A stretch of 64,000 nucleotides of DNA from Ferrithrix thermotolerans DSM 19514 (GTDB lineage: Bacteria > Actinomycetota > Acidimicrobiia > Acidimicrobiales > Acidimicrobiaceae): the NCBI RefSeq assembly GCF_900128965.1, contig NZ_FQUL01000003.1, positions 1 through 64,000 on the forward strand, given 5' to 3'. The notes beneath the pieces are model-generated. The model was not told where the DNA came from. It saw nothing but the letters and a program-made list of their open reading frames with translations, and made no database searches. Made by a program: the position numbers and the translations under genes. The stretch's first letter is position 1. Each line of letters begins with the position of its first letter. This document shows, one piece after another, positions 15,411-24,243 of this stretch.

Positions 15411-16674
15411 ATCTTTGTACCGCCTTCAGTACCTTGAAAGCTTTATCTGCGTAGCTATAGAGGTGGTCGCCGAGCCTTGGGTCCTGTGCGCTCATCAGGT
15501 TAGCCATCACGGTAACGATAGGAGTCATAAGACGTTGCTCTCTCGTTGCGAGCCATATCGCTGGAGCCATGATCCGGGGTTCCGAGATCAGCTTTACAAA
15601 GGCTCTTGCGATACTGTAGTACTCTCCGTATCTCTCCTCCAGTCGGCTTGTGTACACCTTGGCTAGGTCTATGGAGGGCGATCCGATCGCTAGTGTTACT
15701 ACGTCAGCTGCTACCTTGCCAGTTTCGAGTGCATAAGCTATGCCTTCTCCGTTGAAGGGATTTATAGAGGCTGCTGAGTCTCCAACGAGTAGATAGTTAT
15801 TGCCTGCACGCGGAGTTACTACGTGTCCCATCTGAAGCTTGCCACCTATGAACTTTGAGTGGGCACTCTTGGGATCTATCCCCCAGCTGGGTCCTATCTG
15901 TCTTACGTAGCTCTCTAGAGCCTTTGTTGTATTTATAGACCTCCAGCGGTGGGAGTTAGTGAGAAGTCCAAAGCCGATGTTGGCCCTTCCATCTCCCAAA
16001 GGAAATATCCATCCATATCCCGGAATGATATCGCCGTCATCGTTCCTCAGATCCATCTGAGACTCGATCCAGGGCTCCTCGGAGCGATCAGTTTCGAAGT
16101 AGGCTCGGACAGCCATTCCCATCGGCTCATTGCGGTTTCGAACGGCACCAATTGACCTTGCGACGCGCGAGTTTGCTCCCTCGGCCAATACGTAGTACTT
16201 TGCGTGAACCTCAAACACCGATCCGTCACGTTCATCTGTGGCGCTTATGAAATCAATCGCTTCATCGCTAGAAAGGGCCGCCCCAGTGACCTCAAACCCT
16301 TGATAGACCTTAGCCCCCAAAGCTTCGGCGCGCTCGGCCACTGCTTTATCTAGTTCGTAACGCGTTACGACGTACCCATGAGAAGGATACTCTGGGCTGC
16401 TTGGCCATGGTATCTCCAGTGACTTACCGTAAGCGTTGGCTCTAAGTCCAAGGTACCTATGTTTTTTACTAAGGAAGTTGCTCAGACCCATAGATTCCAG
16501 TTGGACGACGCTCCTGGGAGTCAAACCGTCTCCGCAGGCCTTTTCTCTTGGGAAGTGCTTCTTTTCTAACACTACTGTGTCTATGCCTCTTAGCGATAGC
16601 CAGTAGGCGGCGCTTGATCCTGAAGGACCTGCTCCTATAACAGCAACGGTGGTATCGATTCTGGATTTGTTCAC
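15379..16674 (-). CDS. geranylgeranyl reductase family FAD-dependent oxidoreductase
   Basis: A 431-residue flavoprotein of the geranylgeranyl reductase family. It has the dinucleotide motif VIGAGPSGSSAAYWLSLRG (residues 12-30), KACGDGLTPRSV with the conserved cysteine near 47, and a second FAD motif VGDSAASINPFNGEG near 288-302. Members reduce isoprenoid double bonds. In mycobacteria MenJ of this family saturates one unit of the menaquinone side chain. Its position back-to-back with the complex I operon, whose electrons go to menaquinone, makes a MenJ-like role plausible, but chlorophyll- or lipid-type substrates cannot be excluded from sequence alone. The 3' end overlaps hemL on the other strand. 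Confidence 0.85.
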   Translation of the reverse strand: MNKSRIDTTVAVIGAGPSGSSAAYWLSLRGIDTVVLEKKHFPREKACGDGLTPRSVVQLESMGLSNFLSKKHRYLGLRANAYGKSLEIPWPSSPEYPSHGYVVTRYELDKAVAERAEALGAKVYQGFEVTGAALSSDEAIDFISATDERDGSVFEVHAKYYVLAEGANSRVARSIGAVRNRNEPMGMAVRAYFETDRSEEPWIESQMDLRNDDGDIIPGYGWIFPLGDGRANIGFGLLTNSHRWRSINTTKALESYVRQIGPSWGIDPKSAHSKFIGGKLQMGHVVTPRAGNNYLLVGDSAASINPFNGEGIAYALETGKVAADVVTLAIGSPSIDLAKVYTSRLEERYGEYYSIARAFVKLISEPRIMAPAIWLATREQRLMTPIVTVMANLMSAQDPRLGDHLYSYADKAFKVLKAVQRSKEVFYPTTP

Positions 16675-16767
16675 ACCTATAACCTAAGTGATGGCACGGG
16701 CTATGCCAACATGGTGACGGTACTGTTATTTGCCGAGATACACAACGCTCCAGTGTGATAAATTATG

Positions 16768-16794
16768 CAAATTTGGTGCGTACGTCAAATTTTG
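16768..16794. promoter_or_regulatory. repeated CAAATTTG-type motif in the divergent GGR/nuo promoter region
   Basis: CAAATTTG (16768-16775), itself a palindrome, is repeated as CAAATTTTG (16786-16794). Together they form an inverted repeat AAATTTG-N10-CAAATTT between two divergent transcription units. An AT-rich GATAAATTAT just before may hold a -10 element. This is a candidate operator for the nuo operon; no regulator is proposed. Confidence 0.35.
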
Positions 16795-16877
16795 GAAGTA
16801 TGTAGGGTGTAGTTGTGGCGTGGCCGGCGTTGAGTCGGTGGTTAGGTCATAAAGAGTATTTCTTTGAAGGAGGGACA

Positions 16878-17318
16878 TTGGCGCAGTACTTACCGGTGTT
16901 GGTGATGGCAGTTCTTGCGACGCTTTTTGCCGCAGGTTCATTTGTAGCGTCAGCTATATTTGCCCCCAAGCGCCCGACTAAGGCGAAGGGAGCCCCCTAT
17001 GAGTGTGGGATTGTTCCACGGAACGCAGCGGCTGAGCGATTCCCTGTGCGTTTCTACCTCGTAGCGATGATCTTCATAGTCTTTGACATTGAGATCGTGT
17101 TTTTGTATCCCTGGGCGGCAGACTTTAGGCAGTTAGCGGCCTTTGGCTTTGCAGAGGTGGTGGTCTTTGCCGTCATTGTCTTTGCATCGTTCGTATATCT
17201 AATCGGAAATGGGGCGTTGAACTGGGGGCCTCAAAAGCGCGTTGAACCGCAAGTGGATCTTGATGTAAGTAACGAAGACTCTTTAGGTAGTTCATCTAGC
17301 GGTGTAAGGGCGGCTTAG
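16878..17318 (+). CDS. nuoA: NADH-quinone oxidoreductase subunit A
   Basis: Small membrane subunit of complex I near the quinone-site/proton-module joint. It has three membrane helices, with YECGIVP after the first and the acidic FYLVAMIFIVFDIEIVFLYP helix. TTG 16878 is preferred because AAGGAGGG lies at 16867-16874 and the resulting MAQYLPVLVMAVLATLF fits the family. The frame stays open to GTG 16815, which would add 21 residues. A hydrophilic C-terminal tail of about 35 residues follows the last helix. First gene of a 14-gene operon with stops and starts tightly packed. Confidence 0.92.
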   Translation: MAQYLPVLVMAVLATLFAAGSFVASAIFAPKRPTKAKGAPYECGIVPRNAAAERFPVRFYLVAMIFIVFDIEIVFLYPWAADFRQLAAFGFAEVVVFAVIVFASFVYLIGNGALNWGPQKRVEPQVDLDVSNEDSLGSSSSGVRAA

Positions 17319-17321
17319 ACA

Positions 17322-17909
17322 ATGGGTCTAGAGGATCTCAGTCATAATTTTCTAACCGCGCAACTGGAGAACGTAGTTCAATGGGCGCGCCAGGCGTCGA
17401 TGTGGCCAGCCACCTTCGGTCTTGCTTGTTGCGCAATCGAGATGATGTCTGCTGGAGCGGCTGACTTCGACCTCGCTAGATTTGGCATGGAGGTCTTCAG
17501 GGCATCTCCCCGGCAAGCGGATCTAATGATAGTGGCTGGACGAGTGTCGCAGAAGATGGCTCCGGTGCTACGACAGGTCTACGATCAGATGATGGAGCCA
17601 AAGTGGGTCATTTCAATGGGTGTTTGTGCCTCTACTGGCGGAATTTTCAACAACTATGCGATAGTTCAAGGCGTAGATCAGATTGTACCAGTCGATGTGT
17701 ATGCCCCCGGGTGTCCTCCTGGTCCTGAGACGCTGATACACGCAATATTGACTTTGCACGAAAAGGTTCGTAATGGGGCGATCACAAGACGCGATGAAGA
17801 CGCAGTCCTCCTCTCTGATGGGGTGGAGTCAACTTTGGCGGTCTCACCACAGAAGGTGCGAAAGGTAAGTATAAAGTCGTTGGTTCGTTCGGAGCAAAAA
17901 GGTGAGTGA
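17322..17909 (+). CDS. nuoB: NADH-quinone oxidoreductase subunit B
   Basis: Peripheral-arm subunit holding iron-sulfur cluster N2, the last electron donor to quinone. The ligands are seen as the Cys36-Cys37 pair in [11 protein letters not shown], Cys102 in GVCASTGG and Cys131 in APGCPPGPE. The length of 195 residues is normal for actinobacteria. ATG 17322 lies 3 nt after nuoA; the 3' end overlaps nuoC by 8 nt. Confidence 0.97.
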   Translation: MGLEDLSHNFLTAQLENVVQWARQASMWPATFGLACCAIEMMSAGAADFDLARFGMEVFRASPRQADLMIVAGRVSQKMAPVLRQVYDQMMEPKWVISMGVCASTGGIFNNYAIVQGVDQIVPVDVYAPGCPPGPETLIHAILTLHEKVRNGAITRRDEDAVLLSDGVESTLAVSPQKVRKVSIKSLVRSEQKGE

Positions 17910-18360
17910 GGTAAAAGAAAGAGGCGGCGAGGTTCTCTTTCTACCGAGAGTGGAGTACCTAAGCTTTGTTAGTGATCTGCGCAGGCAGGGTTTTGAGGTG
18001 TGTGCGGACCTAACTGCAGTGGACTATCTCGACGTTGAAGAAAGACCTCTGCCAAAGGAGATAAAGCCTGAACGTTTTGAGGTGGTTGTAAATCTGCTCT
18101 CGATCTCTCAGGCTAGGCGGGTGAGACTTCGTGTCCAAGTGCCTGAGAACGACCCATGGATAGACTCAATCTTTCGTCAGTATCCAGGTTCAGAAGCCAT
18201 GGAAAGAGAGGTCTACGATCTGTTCGGTATTTTATTCAGAGGTCACCCCGATCTGACGCGTATCCTGCTTCCGGAGGGTTGGGAGGGTCACCCATTGCGC
18301 AAAGACTACGCACCACAGCGTGTGCCCGTACAGTTTAAGGAGGTGAAGAGTACCAGATGA
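17902..18360 (+). CDS. nuoC: NADH-quinone oxidoreductase subunit C
   Basis: The 30-kDa-type subunit of the peripheral arm, packed against NuoD. The family signature [20 protein letters not shown] is at about 95-114, followed by GHPLRKDY. At 152 residues it is shorter than many actinobacterial NuoC proteins, lacking a long N-terminal extension. GTG 17902 overlaps nuoB; the stop overlaps the nuoD ATG (ATGA). Confidence 0.96.
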   Translation: MSEVKERGGEVLFLPRVEYLSFVSDLRRQGFEVCADLTAVDYLDVEERPLPKEIKPERFEVVVNLLSISQARRVRLRVQVPENDPWIDSIFRQYPGSEAMEREVYDLFGILFRGHPDLTRILLPEGWEGHPLRKDYAPQRVPVQFKEVKSTR

Positions 18361-19724
18361 AAAACGACGTAGACTCTAAGGTCTCAAACACCGATCATCT
18401 CAGTCTGCTTGTTGAAGAGACTTCAGAGGGTGTTCAGGAACTTCTTCCACGAGAGCACACTCCAATCGAGGAGTTCTACCTTGAGGAAGGGTATGTTCTT
18501 CGAGTACCAGAGGAAGAGGCCGTAGACATCGATGAGGTAGATCTAGCTTCCGTTCCAGCGGACGAGACCATGATCATCAACATGGGTCCACAGCACCCAT
18601 CTACCCATGGGGTGCTACGAATAATGATGGAGCTCGATGGTGAGACGATTCTAAGATCAAAGCCAGTCATAGGATACCTGCACACCGGAATGGAGAAAAC
18701 GGCGGAGATGCTTACGTTTATGCAGGGCTCGACCAACGTTACCCGCATGGACTATCTTTCTCCCCTCAACAACGAACTGGTCTTCTCCCTTGCGGTTGAG
18801 TCGCTTATGGATATTGAGATTCCTCCCAGAGCAACGTGGATCCGCATGCTGATGTCGGAATTGAACAGAATCTCGTCTCATGTCATGTGGATGGCGACAA
18901 ACGGTATGGATCTTGGCTCTACGTCAATGATGATCTACGGATTCAGGGAGAGGGAGTTGATCCTGGGGTTCTTTGAAAAAGTCACTGGACTGCGCATGAA
19001 CCACAACTACATACGACCCGGCGGAGTTGCTGCTGACCTTCCTGATGGATGGTTTGATGACGTGGCAGCTATCTGCGAGACCATGCCATTTAGAGTGGAG
19101 GAGTATCAGGAACTACTTACGGGTCAACCCATCTTCCGTGAGCGCGTTGAAGGTGTCGGAGTAATCACTCAACAACAGGCTATGGCTCTTTCTGCAACCG
19201 GTCCGATACTTAGGGCAACGGGTCTGCCGTGGGATCTTCGTAAGACTATGCCTTATCTCTTCTACGACCAGGTGGACTTTGATGTGATAGTTGGCACTGT
19301 AGGCGATACTTACGACCGTTACTCTGTCCGGCTGAATGAGATCCTTGAGTCTGTTCGTATAGTCGAACAGATTCTAGAAAAGATGCCAGAGGGCGAATAC
19401 AAGTCTTTAGACAGGAAGGTAACTCCACCGCCTCGAGCCCGTATAGACGAGTCGATGGAGGCGTTGATTCACCATTTCAAGCTTCATACTGAAGGGTATC
19501 GTGTTCCCGCTGGTGAGAACTATGTGGCTATCGAGTCGCCACGAGGGGAACTCGGCTGCTACATAGTATCAAGCGGAGAGAATCGCCCCTACCGCATGCA
19601 TGTCAGAGCGCCTTCGTTCGTGAATCTTCAATCTCTGCCTGTGATGTTACATGGAGGTCTCATCGCCGATGCAGTTGCCGTCATATCCTCGGTGGATCCA
19701 GTTATGGGAGAGGTTGATAGGTAG
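18357..19724 (+). CDS. nuoD: NADH-quinone oxidoreductase subunit D
   Basis: The 49-kDa-type subunit that forms the quinone site with NuoB; it descends from NiFe hydrogenase large subunits but has no nickel site. The core begins at about residue 72 with INMGPQHPSTHGVLR, then GYLHTGMEK and NHNYIRPGG. Before it lies an acidic, probably disordered extension of about 70 residues (many Glu/Asp), longer than in most homologues. The 455-residue total reflects this. The ATG overlaps the nuoC stop. Confidence 0.97.
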   Translation: MKNDVDSKVSNTDHLSLLVEETSEGVQELLPREHTPIEEFYLEEGYVLRVPEEEAVDIDEVDLASVPADETMIINMGPQHPSTHGVLRIMMELDGETILRSKPVIGYLHTGMEKTAEMLTFMQGSTNVTRMDYLSPLNNELVFSLAVESLMDIEIPPRATWIRMLMSELNRISSHVMWMATNGMDLGSTSMMIYGFRERELILGFFEKVTGLRMNHNYIRPGGVAADLPDGWFDDVAAICETMPFRVEEYQELLTGQPIFRERVEGVGVITQQQAMALSATGPILRATGLPWDLRKTMPYLFYDQVDFDVIVGTVGDTYDRYSVRLNEILESVRIVEQILEKMPEGEYKSLDRKVTPPPRARIDESMEALIHHFKLHTEGYRVPAGENYVAIESPRGELGCYIVSSGENRPYRMHVRAPSFVNLQSLPVMLHGGLIADAVAVISSVDPVMGEVDR

Positions 19725-20353
19725 TGAGCAGATTTAAAGACGAAGTTCTGCAAGAAGCGCTAGAGCTTGTAAAGCTTTACCCTGAAGCGCGTTCCGCGAC
19801 GATTCCCCTGTGTCATCTTGCTCAGTCGGTAGATGGTTACCTTGCACCCGACGCCATAGAGCACATCGCAGAGCTTACGAGTACGACACCGGCTGAAGTG
19901 CACGGAACTGCGAGCTTTTACGATATGATCCAGCTCCACCCAGTTGGTCGTTACGTCGTTGGGGTATGTACCAACATCGCATGCATGCTGCAGGGCGGAT
20001 ATGAGTTACTCGAGGCTGTTGAAGAGACCATGGGAGCTTCAGTCGGCGAGACTAGCGAAGACTCGCTGTTTACCGTTGAAGAGGTTGAGTGTATTGCGCT
20101 GTGTGATAGGGCTCCTTGTCTGCACGTGAACTACAGGTACTTTGGTCCATTGGATGAAGAAGGTGTCAAGAGGCTCAAGTCAGACCTAATTGAAGGTCGG
20201 TTAGAGGACGAGGTACCCAGTCACGGTGTGATCTCCAGGATAAAAAGAAGCGCTCCGGAGCTAATCCCTCTCGAAGAGATCGATGAGTTGAGACTTGTTG
20301 AGGATGAACAAAGATCAAGCCGGATGGCTCAAAAAGGAGGTGGAGATGCCTGA
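19724..20353 (+). CDS. nuoE: NADH-quinone oxidoreductase subunit E
   Basis: The 24-kDa-type subunit of the NADH-oxidising module, carrying 2Fe-2S cluster N1a. Ligands are Cys82 and Cys87 (VCTNIACMLQ) and Cys123 and Cys127 (ECIALCDRAPC). The fold-marking block EVHGTASFYDMIQL is near 58. GTG 19724 shares one base with the nuoD stop. The C-terminal 35 residues are charged and overlap the start of nuoF. Confidence 0.96.
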   Translation: MSRFKDEVLQEALELVKLYPEARSATIPLCHLAQSVDGYLAPDAIEHIAELTSTTPAEVHGTASFYDMIQLHPVGRYVVGVCTNIACMLQGGYELLEAVEETMGASVGETSEDSLFTVEEVECIALCDRAPCLHVNYRYFGPLDEEGVKRLKSDLIEGRLEDEVPSHGVISRIKRSAPELIPLEEIDELRLVEDEQRSSRMAQKGGGDA

Positions 20354-21647
20354 GGCGGCAGAGTCTATTGTTCTTTCTCGAAGAGGTGTAGAAGGCTCAC
20401 ATACTTTGGACGTGTATCTCGAGACGGGTGGATATGAAGGGCTTCGCAAAGCTCTAGCCATGAACCCCGAGGAGATAGTTGCTCAAGTAGTTGAGTCAAA
20501 TATCTTGGGCCGTGGGGGAGCCGGATTTGAGGCGGGCCGTAAATGGTCGATGCTAAAGAAGTCCACGAGACGATACCTGGTGATAAACGGAGACGAGAGC
20601 GAACCCGCAACCTTCAAAGACCATTTTCTCGTGGAAAACGATCCGCATCAGCTGGTTGAAGGAACAATCATCGCAGCTTATGCGATAGGTGCATCCCGTG
20701 CCTTCATCTTTATAAGGGGCGAGTTTGCACTAGGTCTAGAGAGAGTGCAAAGTGCGGTTAACGATGCATACAAGATAGGCGCACTCGGAAGGAACATCTT
20801 TGGCTCGAGCTTCTCTCTAGATCTTATCGTTCATCCGGGGGCGGGAGCATACATCTGCGGTGAAGAGACCGCTCTGCTCGAATCACTAGAAGGTAAGCGA
20901 GGTTTCCCCCGTATAAAGCCTCCCTATTTTCCAGCGGTCATCGGACTGTATGGTGAACCAACCATAGTGAATAACGTCGAGACGGTGTCCAATCTTCCTT
21001 GGATTGTATCCAGAGGAGGTGCTGCCTTTAAGGCGCTAGGATCTGGCAGATCGACTGGAACTAGGATATTTGCTCTCTCTGGAGCGGTCAAGCGGCCCGG
21101 TCTGTATGAGTTAGAGATGGTCAAGACCACATTCAGGGAGCTAATCTTTTCGGACGATCTTGGAGGGGGTCTTTATGAAGGACGTTCACTCAAAGCCGTT
21201 ATCCCAGGTGGCGTCTCTGCTCCGTGGATAACGCCAGATCAACTAGATCTCCCTTTGGGTCAGGATGAAGTCGCTAAAGCGGGTTCCATGCTTGGATCTG
21301 GTTCGATAATTGTCATGGACGACTCTACCTGTATGGTAAGGGCTGCGTGGAGGATCTCCAGGTTTTTTATGCGTGAGTCGTGTGGTCAATGCACTCCATG
21401 CCGTGAAGGTTCCAACTGGATCGAGAAGGTTATGGCTCGCATTGAGGCAGGAGCCGGCAGGGAAGAGGACCTCGAACTGCTCATGGATCTATGTGACAAC
21501 ATCGTCCCGGGAGTCAGCTGGCCGCCAGCACAGACAACGATATGCGTACTAGGACCCTCAATCCCATCATCGGTAGCTGTGGGCATTCGTATGTTTCGAG
21601 ATGAGTTTCTGACCCATATCAAAGAAGGAGGGTGTCCCTTTGAGTAA
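20346..21647 (+). CDS. nuoF: NADH-quinone oxidoreductase subunit F
   Basis: The 51-kDa-type subunit that binds NADH, FMN and 4Fe-4S cluster N3, where NADH is oxidised. Seen are LGRGGAGFEAGRKW (flavin/NADH site), the NGDESEPATFKD segment, GAGAYICGEETALLES and the cluster motif ESCGQCTPCREG with a later cysteine in TTICVLGPS. The frame is open from 20295, but ATG 20346 has an excellent AAGGAGGTGGAG directly before it, giving 433 residues and an 8-nt overlap with nuoE. Confidence 0.96.
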   Translation: MPEAAESIVLSRRGVEGSHTLDVYLETGGYEGLRKALAMNPEEIVAQVVESNILGRGGAGFEAGRKWSMLKKSTRRYLVINGDESEPATFKDHFLVENDPHQLVEGTIIAAYAIGASRAFIFIRGEFALGLERVQSAVNDAYKIGALGRNIFGSSFSLDLIVHPGAGAYICGEETALLESLEGKRGFPRIKPPYFPAVIGLYGEPTIVNNVETVSNLPWIVSRGGAAFKALGSGRSTGTRIFALSGAVKRPGLYELEMVKTTFRELIFSDDLGGGLYEGRSLKAVIPGGVSAPWITPDQLDLPLGQDEVAKAGSMLGSGSIIVMDDSTCMVRAAWRISRFFMRESCGQCTPCREGSNWIEKVMARIEAGAGREEDLELLMDLCDNIVPGVSWPPAQTTICVLGPSIPSSVAVGIRMFRDEFLTHIKEGGCPFE

Positions 21648-24243
21648 GGAGCGGGAGGAGGCAATATCCTTTGTCCTAGATGGCAGGCCGATTTGGGCGA
21701 GAAAGGGTGATCCCGTCATAAGAGCAGCAGAGGAGGCCGGAACCTACATCCCTAGGTTTTGCTACCATCCCCGCATGAAGGCCGTTGGTATGTGTAGGAT
21801 GTGCTTGGTTGAGATAAAGGGTCCGCGTGGATTTACTCTGCAACCAGCTTGCTTTGTACAAGTCTCCCCTGACATGGAGGTTATTACTGATTCGGTGGCA
21901 GTAAGGAAGGCACAAGACGGTGTCCTAGAGTATCTGCTCGCCAATCATCCTCTCGACTGTCCGGTCTGTGACAAAGGTGGGGAGTGCCCTTTGCAGGATC
22001 AAACCTTGGCGCATGGTCCTGGTGAAAGCAGATACGTAGAAGAAAAGCGACACTTCGCAAAACCTATAGAGATATCAAGCATCGTTTTGTTAGACCGAGA
22101 ACGTTGTATCCAGTGCGGTCGCTGTACCAGATTTGCGGGTGAGGTGGTAGGTAAGGGACTTATCGACTTTGCGGGAAGGGGAGCCAATATAGAGGTTGCT
22201 CCTGCTCCTGGCGGGACCTTCGATAACTACTTCTCGGGAAATATTATCCAGATATGTCCGGTGGGGGCTCTCACCTCTAAGTCCTATCGTTTCAAGGCTA
22301 GGCCGTGGGATCTAGAACAGACTGAGTCTACGTGCACAAGTTGTGCGATGGGCTGCCGGGTGGTACTTCAGTCTTCCCAGAACGAGATGACTAGGGTGCT
22401 CGGTATCGACTCTGATGCGATAAACCACTCGTGGTTGTGTGATAAAGGGCGGTTTGCGTTCGAAGCAACCTCTTCAGAAGATAGAGTCTTAGCGCCTTAT
22501 CTGCGCAAGAACGATAACCTAGTGGAGGTCGGGTGGTTCGAAGCCCTAACGCAAGTTGCTAAGACGTTAACCGCCGCACTAGAAAAAGTTGGTCCCGCTA
22601 CGGTGGCCGCTATCGGCGGAGGCTCGATATCAAATGAAGACGCCTTTGCTTGGGCTAAGCTGCTAAAAGGATACCTCTCGGTCGACTCCCTGGACTGTCA
22701 ACCAGAGGGGGGAGTTGATCCTTCTCTTTTACTTGGGGGAAAGATAGCGACCTTTGATGAGGTGGTTAACTCTAAGTTGACTCTGCTACTCGGAGCGGAT
22801 GTAGAAGAGGAGATGCCAGTGCTGTATCTCAGACTCCGGGAGGCTCTTCTTGCGCAAACAACCTCTGCGGTTGAGATAATCGAGCGTCGGACCTCCTTGT
22901 CTACTCTTGTAAGCTCATCTTTATTGATCGAAGCTGACGAGGTTTTGAGTCAAATCGAGTCAATAGACCTATCCGCATTGGCGGGTGTGAAGGTCAAGGA
23001 TCTAAGTGACGAGCAAGTGGTAGTGGTAGTCGGGCAGGCAGATCTGTTGCGTTCTTCGTCATGGAGGAGTGGTCTTGTTGCAAAGGTTTTGCAGAGGTAT
23101 CCAAATGCGAAGATCTTGCCGTTGCTCCAGGGTGCTAACACCATGGGCGCGGTCCAGATGGGAATGTCCCCAGGACTCCTTCCAGGTGGAAGGGTCATAG
23201 GAAAGGTACCAGAAGACTTTCCATGGCCAAATCCACCTAAGTCGTTGGGTCGAAACGCCGCTGATGTTTTGAGTGCGGCAGCTGCGGACGATATCGAGAT
23301 TATCTTTCTCTTGGGACCAAATCCACTCTCAGGTTTCCCTGATAAGTCTTTAGTTAGGCAGGCGCTTGAGAGGTCATCTATGGTTGTGGCCATAGATAGC
23401 CACTTTGGAGAGTGGACAGAGTACGTAGATGTCGTGCTACCTCTTTCTGGTTATGGCGAGTACTTTGGATCGATTACCAACGCAGAGAGCAGGGTCCTGC
23501 CGCTAGGACAGAGTCTTGTCCCAGCCGGAGTGTCTCAAAAGGGTTGGGAGATTGCAGTTGCGCTCGCTGAATCGATCGGGTACGACCTAGGTTTCGAGAG
23601 CGAGAGCGACATATGGGAGGAGATCCAGGCGATATCTAAAATCCATCGGGGGTTCTCTCCTTCTTTGTTGTCGACTGAGGTTGAAGGCGTGGTTGTGCCA
23701 CGTAGTGTAAAGGTGCACATAGCGGGAAGACGAGTCCTGGATCCTGTCGCAACACCGGGAATTAGTTCGGTAAAGAGACAGGCAGCTCCTTTGTCAGAAC
23801 CGGTTGCTATCTATGACTTTAACCCAGATGGCGAGTTGGTTGACTCTAATGACTCCTCGGATTCCTTGGATGAGTTGTCTGATGTAATGAAAGAGAGGCC
23901 GACAGCCTCTATTGCGTCGAGGAAAGAGCCAGATAAGCTAAGGCTACATTTGGCGAGGAAACTATACGGCTACGGAGTAGAGGTCGCCAGTTCGCCGACC
24001 CTTAGTTCGTTGGTGTCAAAGCCAAAGTTGCGGCTTTCGAGCGAGAGCGCCAGAGTTTCTTCCGTCGAAGATGGAGATGTCGTGAGGATCATCTCGGGTG
24101 ATCTCTCTAGCGGTGAGTTTCAACTAGAGGTGTCTAACGATGTTGTGCCGGGAGTCCTGGTGGCAGAGTTTGTTGAAGGATACGAGCTTGATAAGTTCGG
24201 GTCGTTGAATGGGGGAGTTCTCGTGAAGGTGGTGAAGGCATAG
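21640..24243 (+). CDS. nuoG: NADH-quinone oxidoreductase subunit G
   Basis: The large 75-kDa-type subunit that wires electrons through several iron-sulfur clusters. The N-terminal 2Fe-2S domain has PRFCYHPRM and CRMCLVEIKG. Then follow HPLDCPVCDKGGECPLQD, CIQCGRCTRFA and ICPVGALTSK for 4Fe-4S clusters, and CTSCAMGCR opening the molybdopterin-oxidoreductase-like half. That half binds no molybdenum in complex I. The C-terminal part is Ser/Asp-rich around residues 725-760. The start is TTG 21640, overlapping nuoF by 8 nt, with GGAGGG upstream. At 867 residues it is at the long end for the family. Confidence 0.95.
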   Translation: MSKEREEAISFVLDGRPIWARKGDPVIRAAEEAGTYIPRFCYHPRMKAVGMCRMCLVEIKGPRGFTLQPACFVQVSPDMEVITDSVAVRKAQDGVLEYLLANHPLDCPVCDKGGECPLQDQTLAHGPGESRYVEEKRHFAKPIEISSIVLLDRERCIQCGRCTRFAGEVVGKGLIDFAGRGANIEVAPAPGGTFDNYFSGNIIQICPVGALTSKSYRFKARPWDLEQTESTCTSCAMGCRVVLQSSQNEMTRVLGIDSDAINHSWLCDKGRFAFEATSSEDRVLAPYLRKNDNLVEVGWFEALTQVAKTLTAALEKVGPATVAAIGGGSISNEDAFAWAKLLKGYLSVDSLDCQPEGGVDPSLLLGGKIATFDEVVNSKLTLLLGADVEEEMPVLYLRLREALLAQTTSAVEIIERRTSLSTLVSSSLLIEADEVLSQIESIDLSALAGVKVKDLSDEQVVVVVGQADLLRSSSWRSGLVAKVLQRYPNAKILPLLQGANTMGAVQMGMSPGLLPGGRVIGKVPEDFPWPNPPKSLGRNAADVLSAAAADDIEIIFLLGPNPLSGFPDKSLVRQALERSSMVVAIDSHFGEWTEYVDVVLPLSGYGEYFGSITNAESRVLPLGQSLVPAGVSQKGWEIAVALAESIGYDLGFESESDIWEEIQAISKIHRGFSPSLLSTEVEGVVVPRSVKVHIAGRRVLDPVATPGISSVKRQAAPLSEPVAIYDFNPDGELVDSNDSSDSLDELSDVMKERPTASIASRKEPDKLRLHLARKLYGYGVEVASSPTLSSLVSKPKLRLSSESARVSSVEDGDVVRIISGDLSSGEFQLEVSNDVVPGVLVAEFVEGYELDKFGSLNGGVLVKVVKA

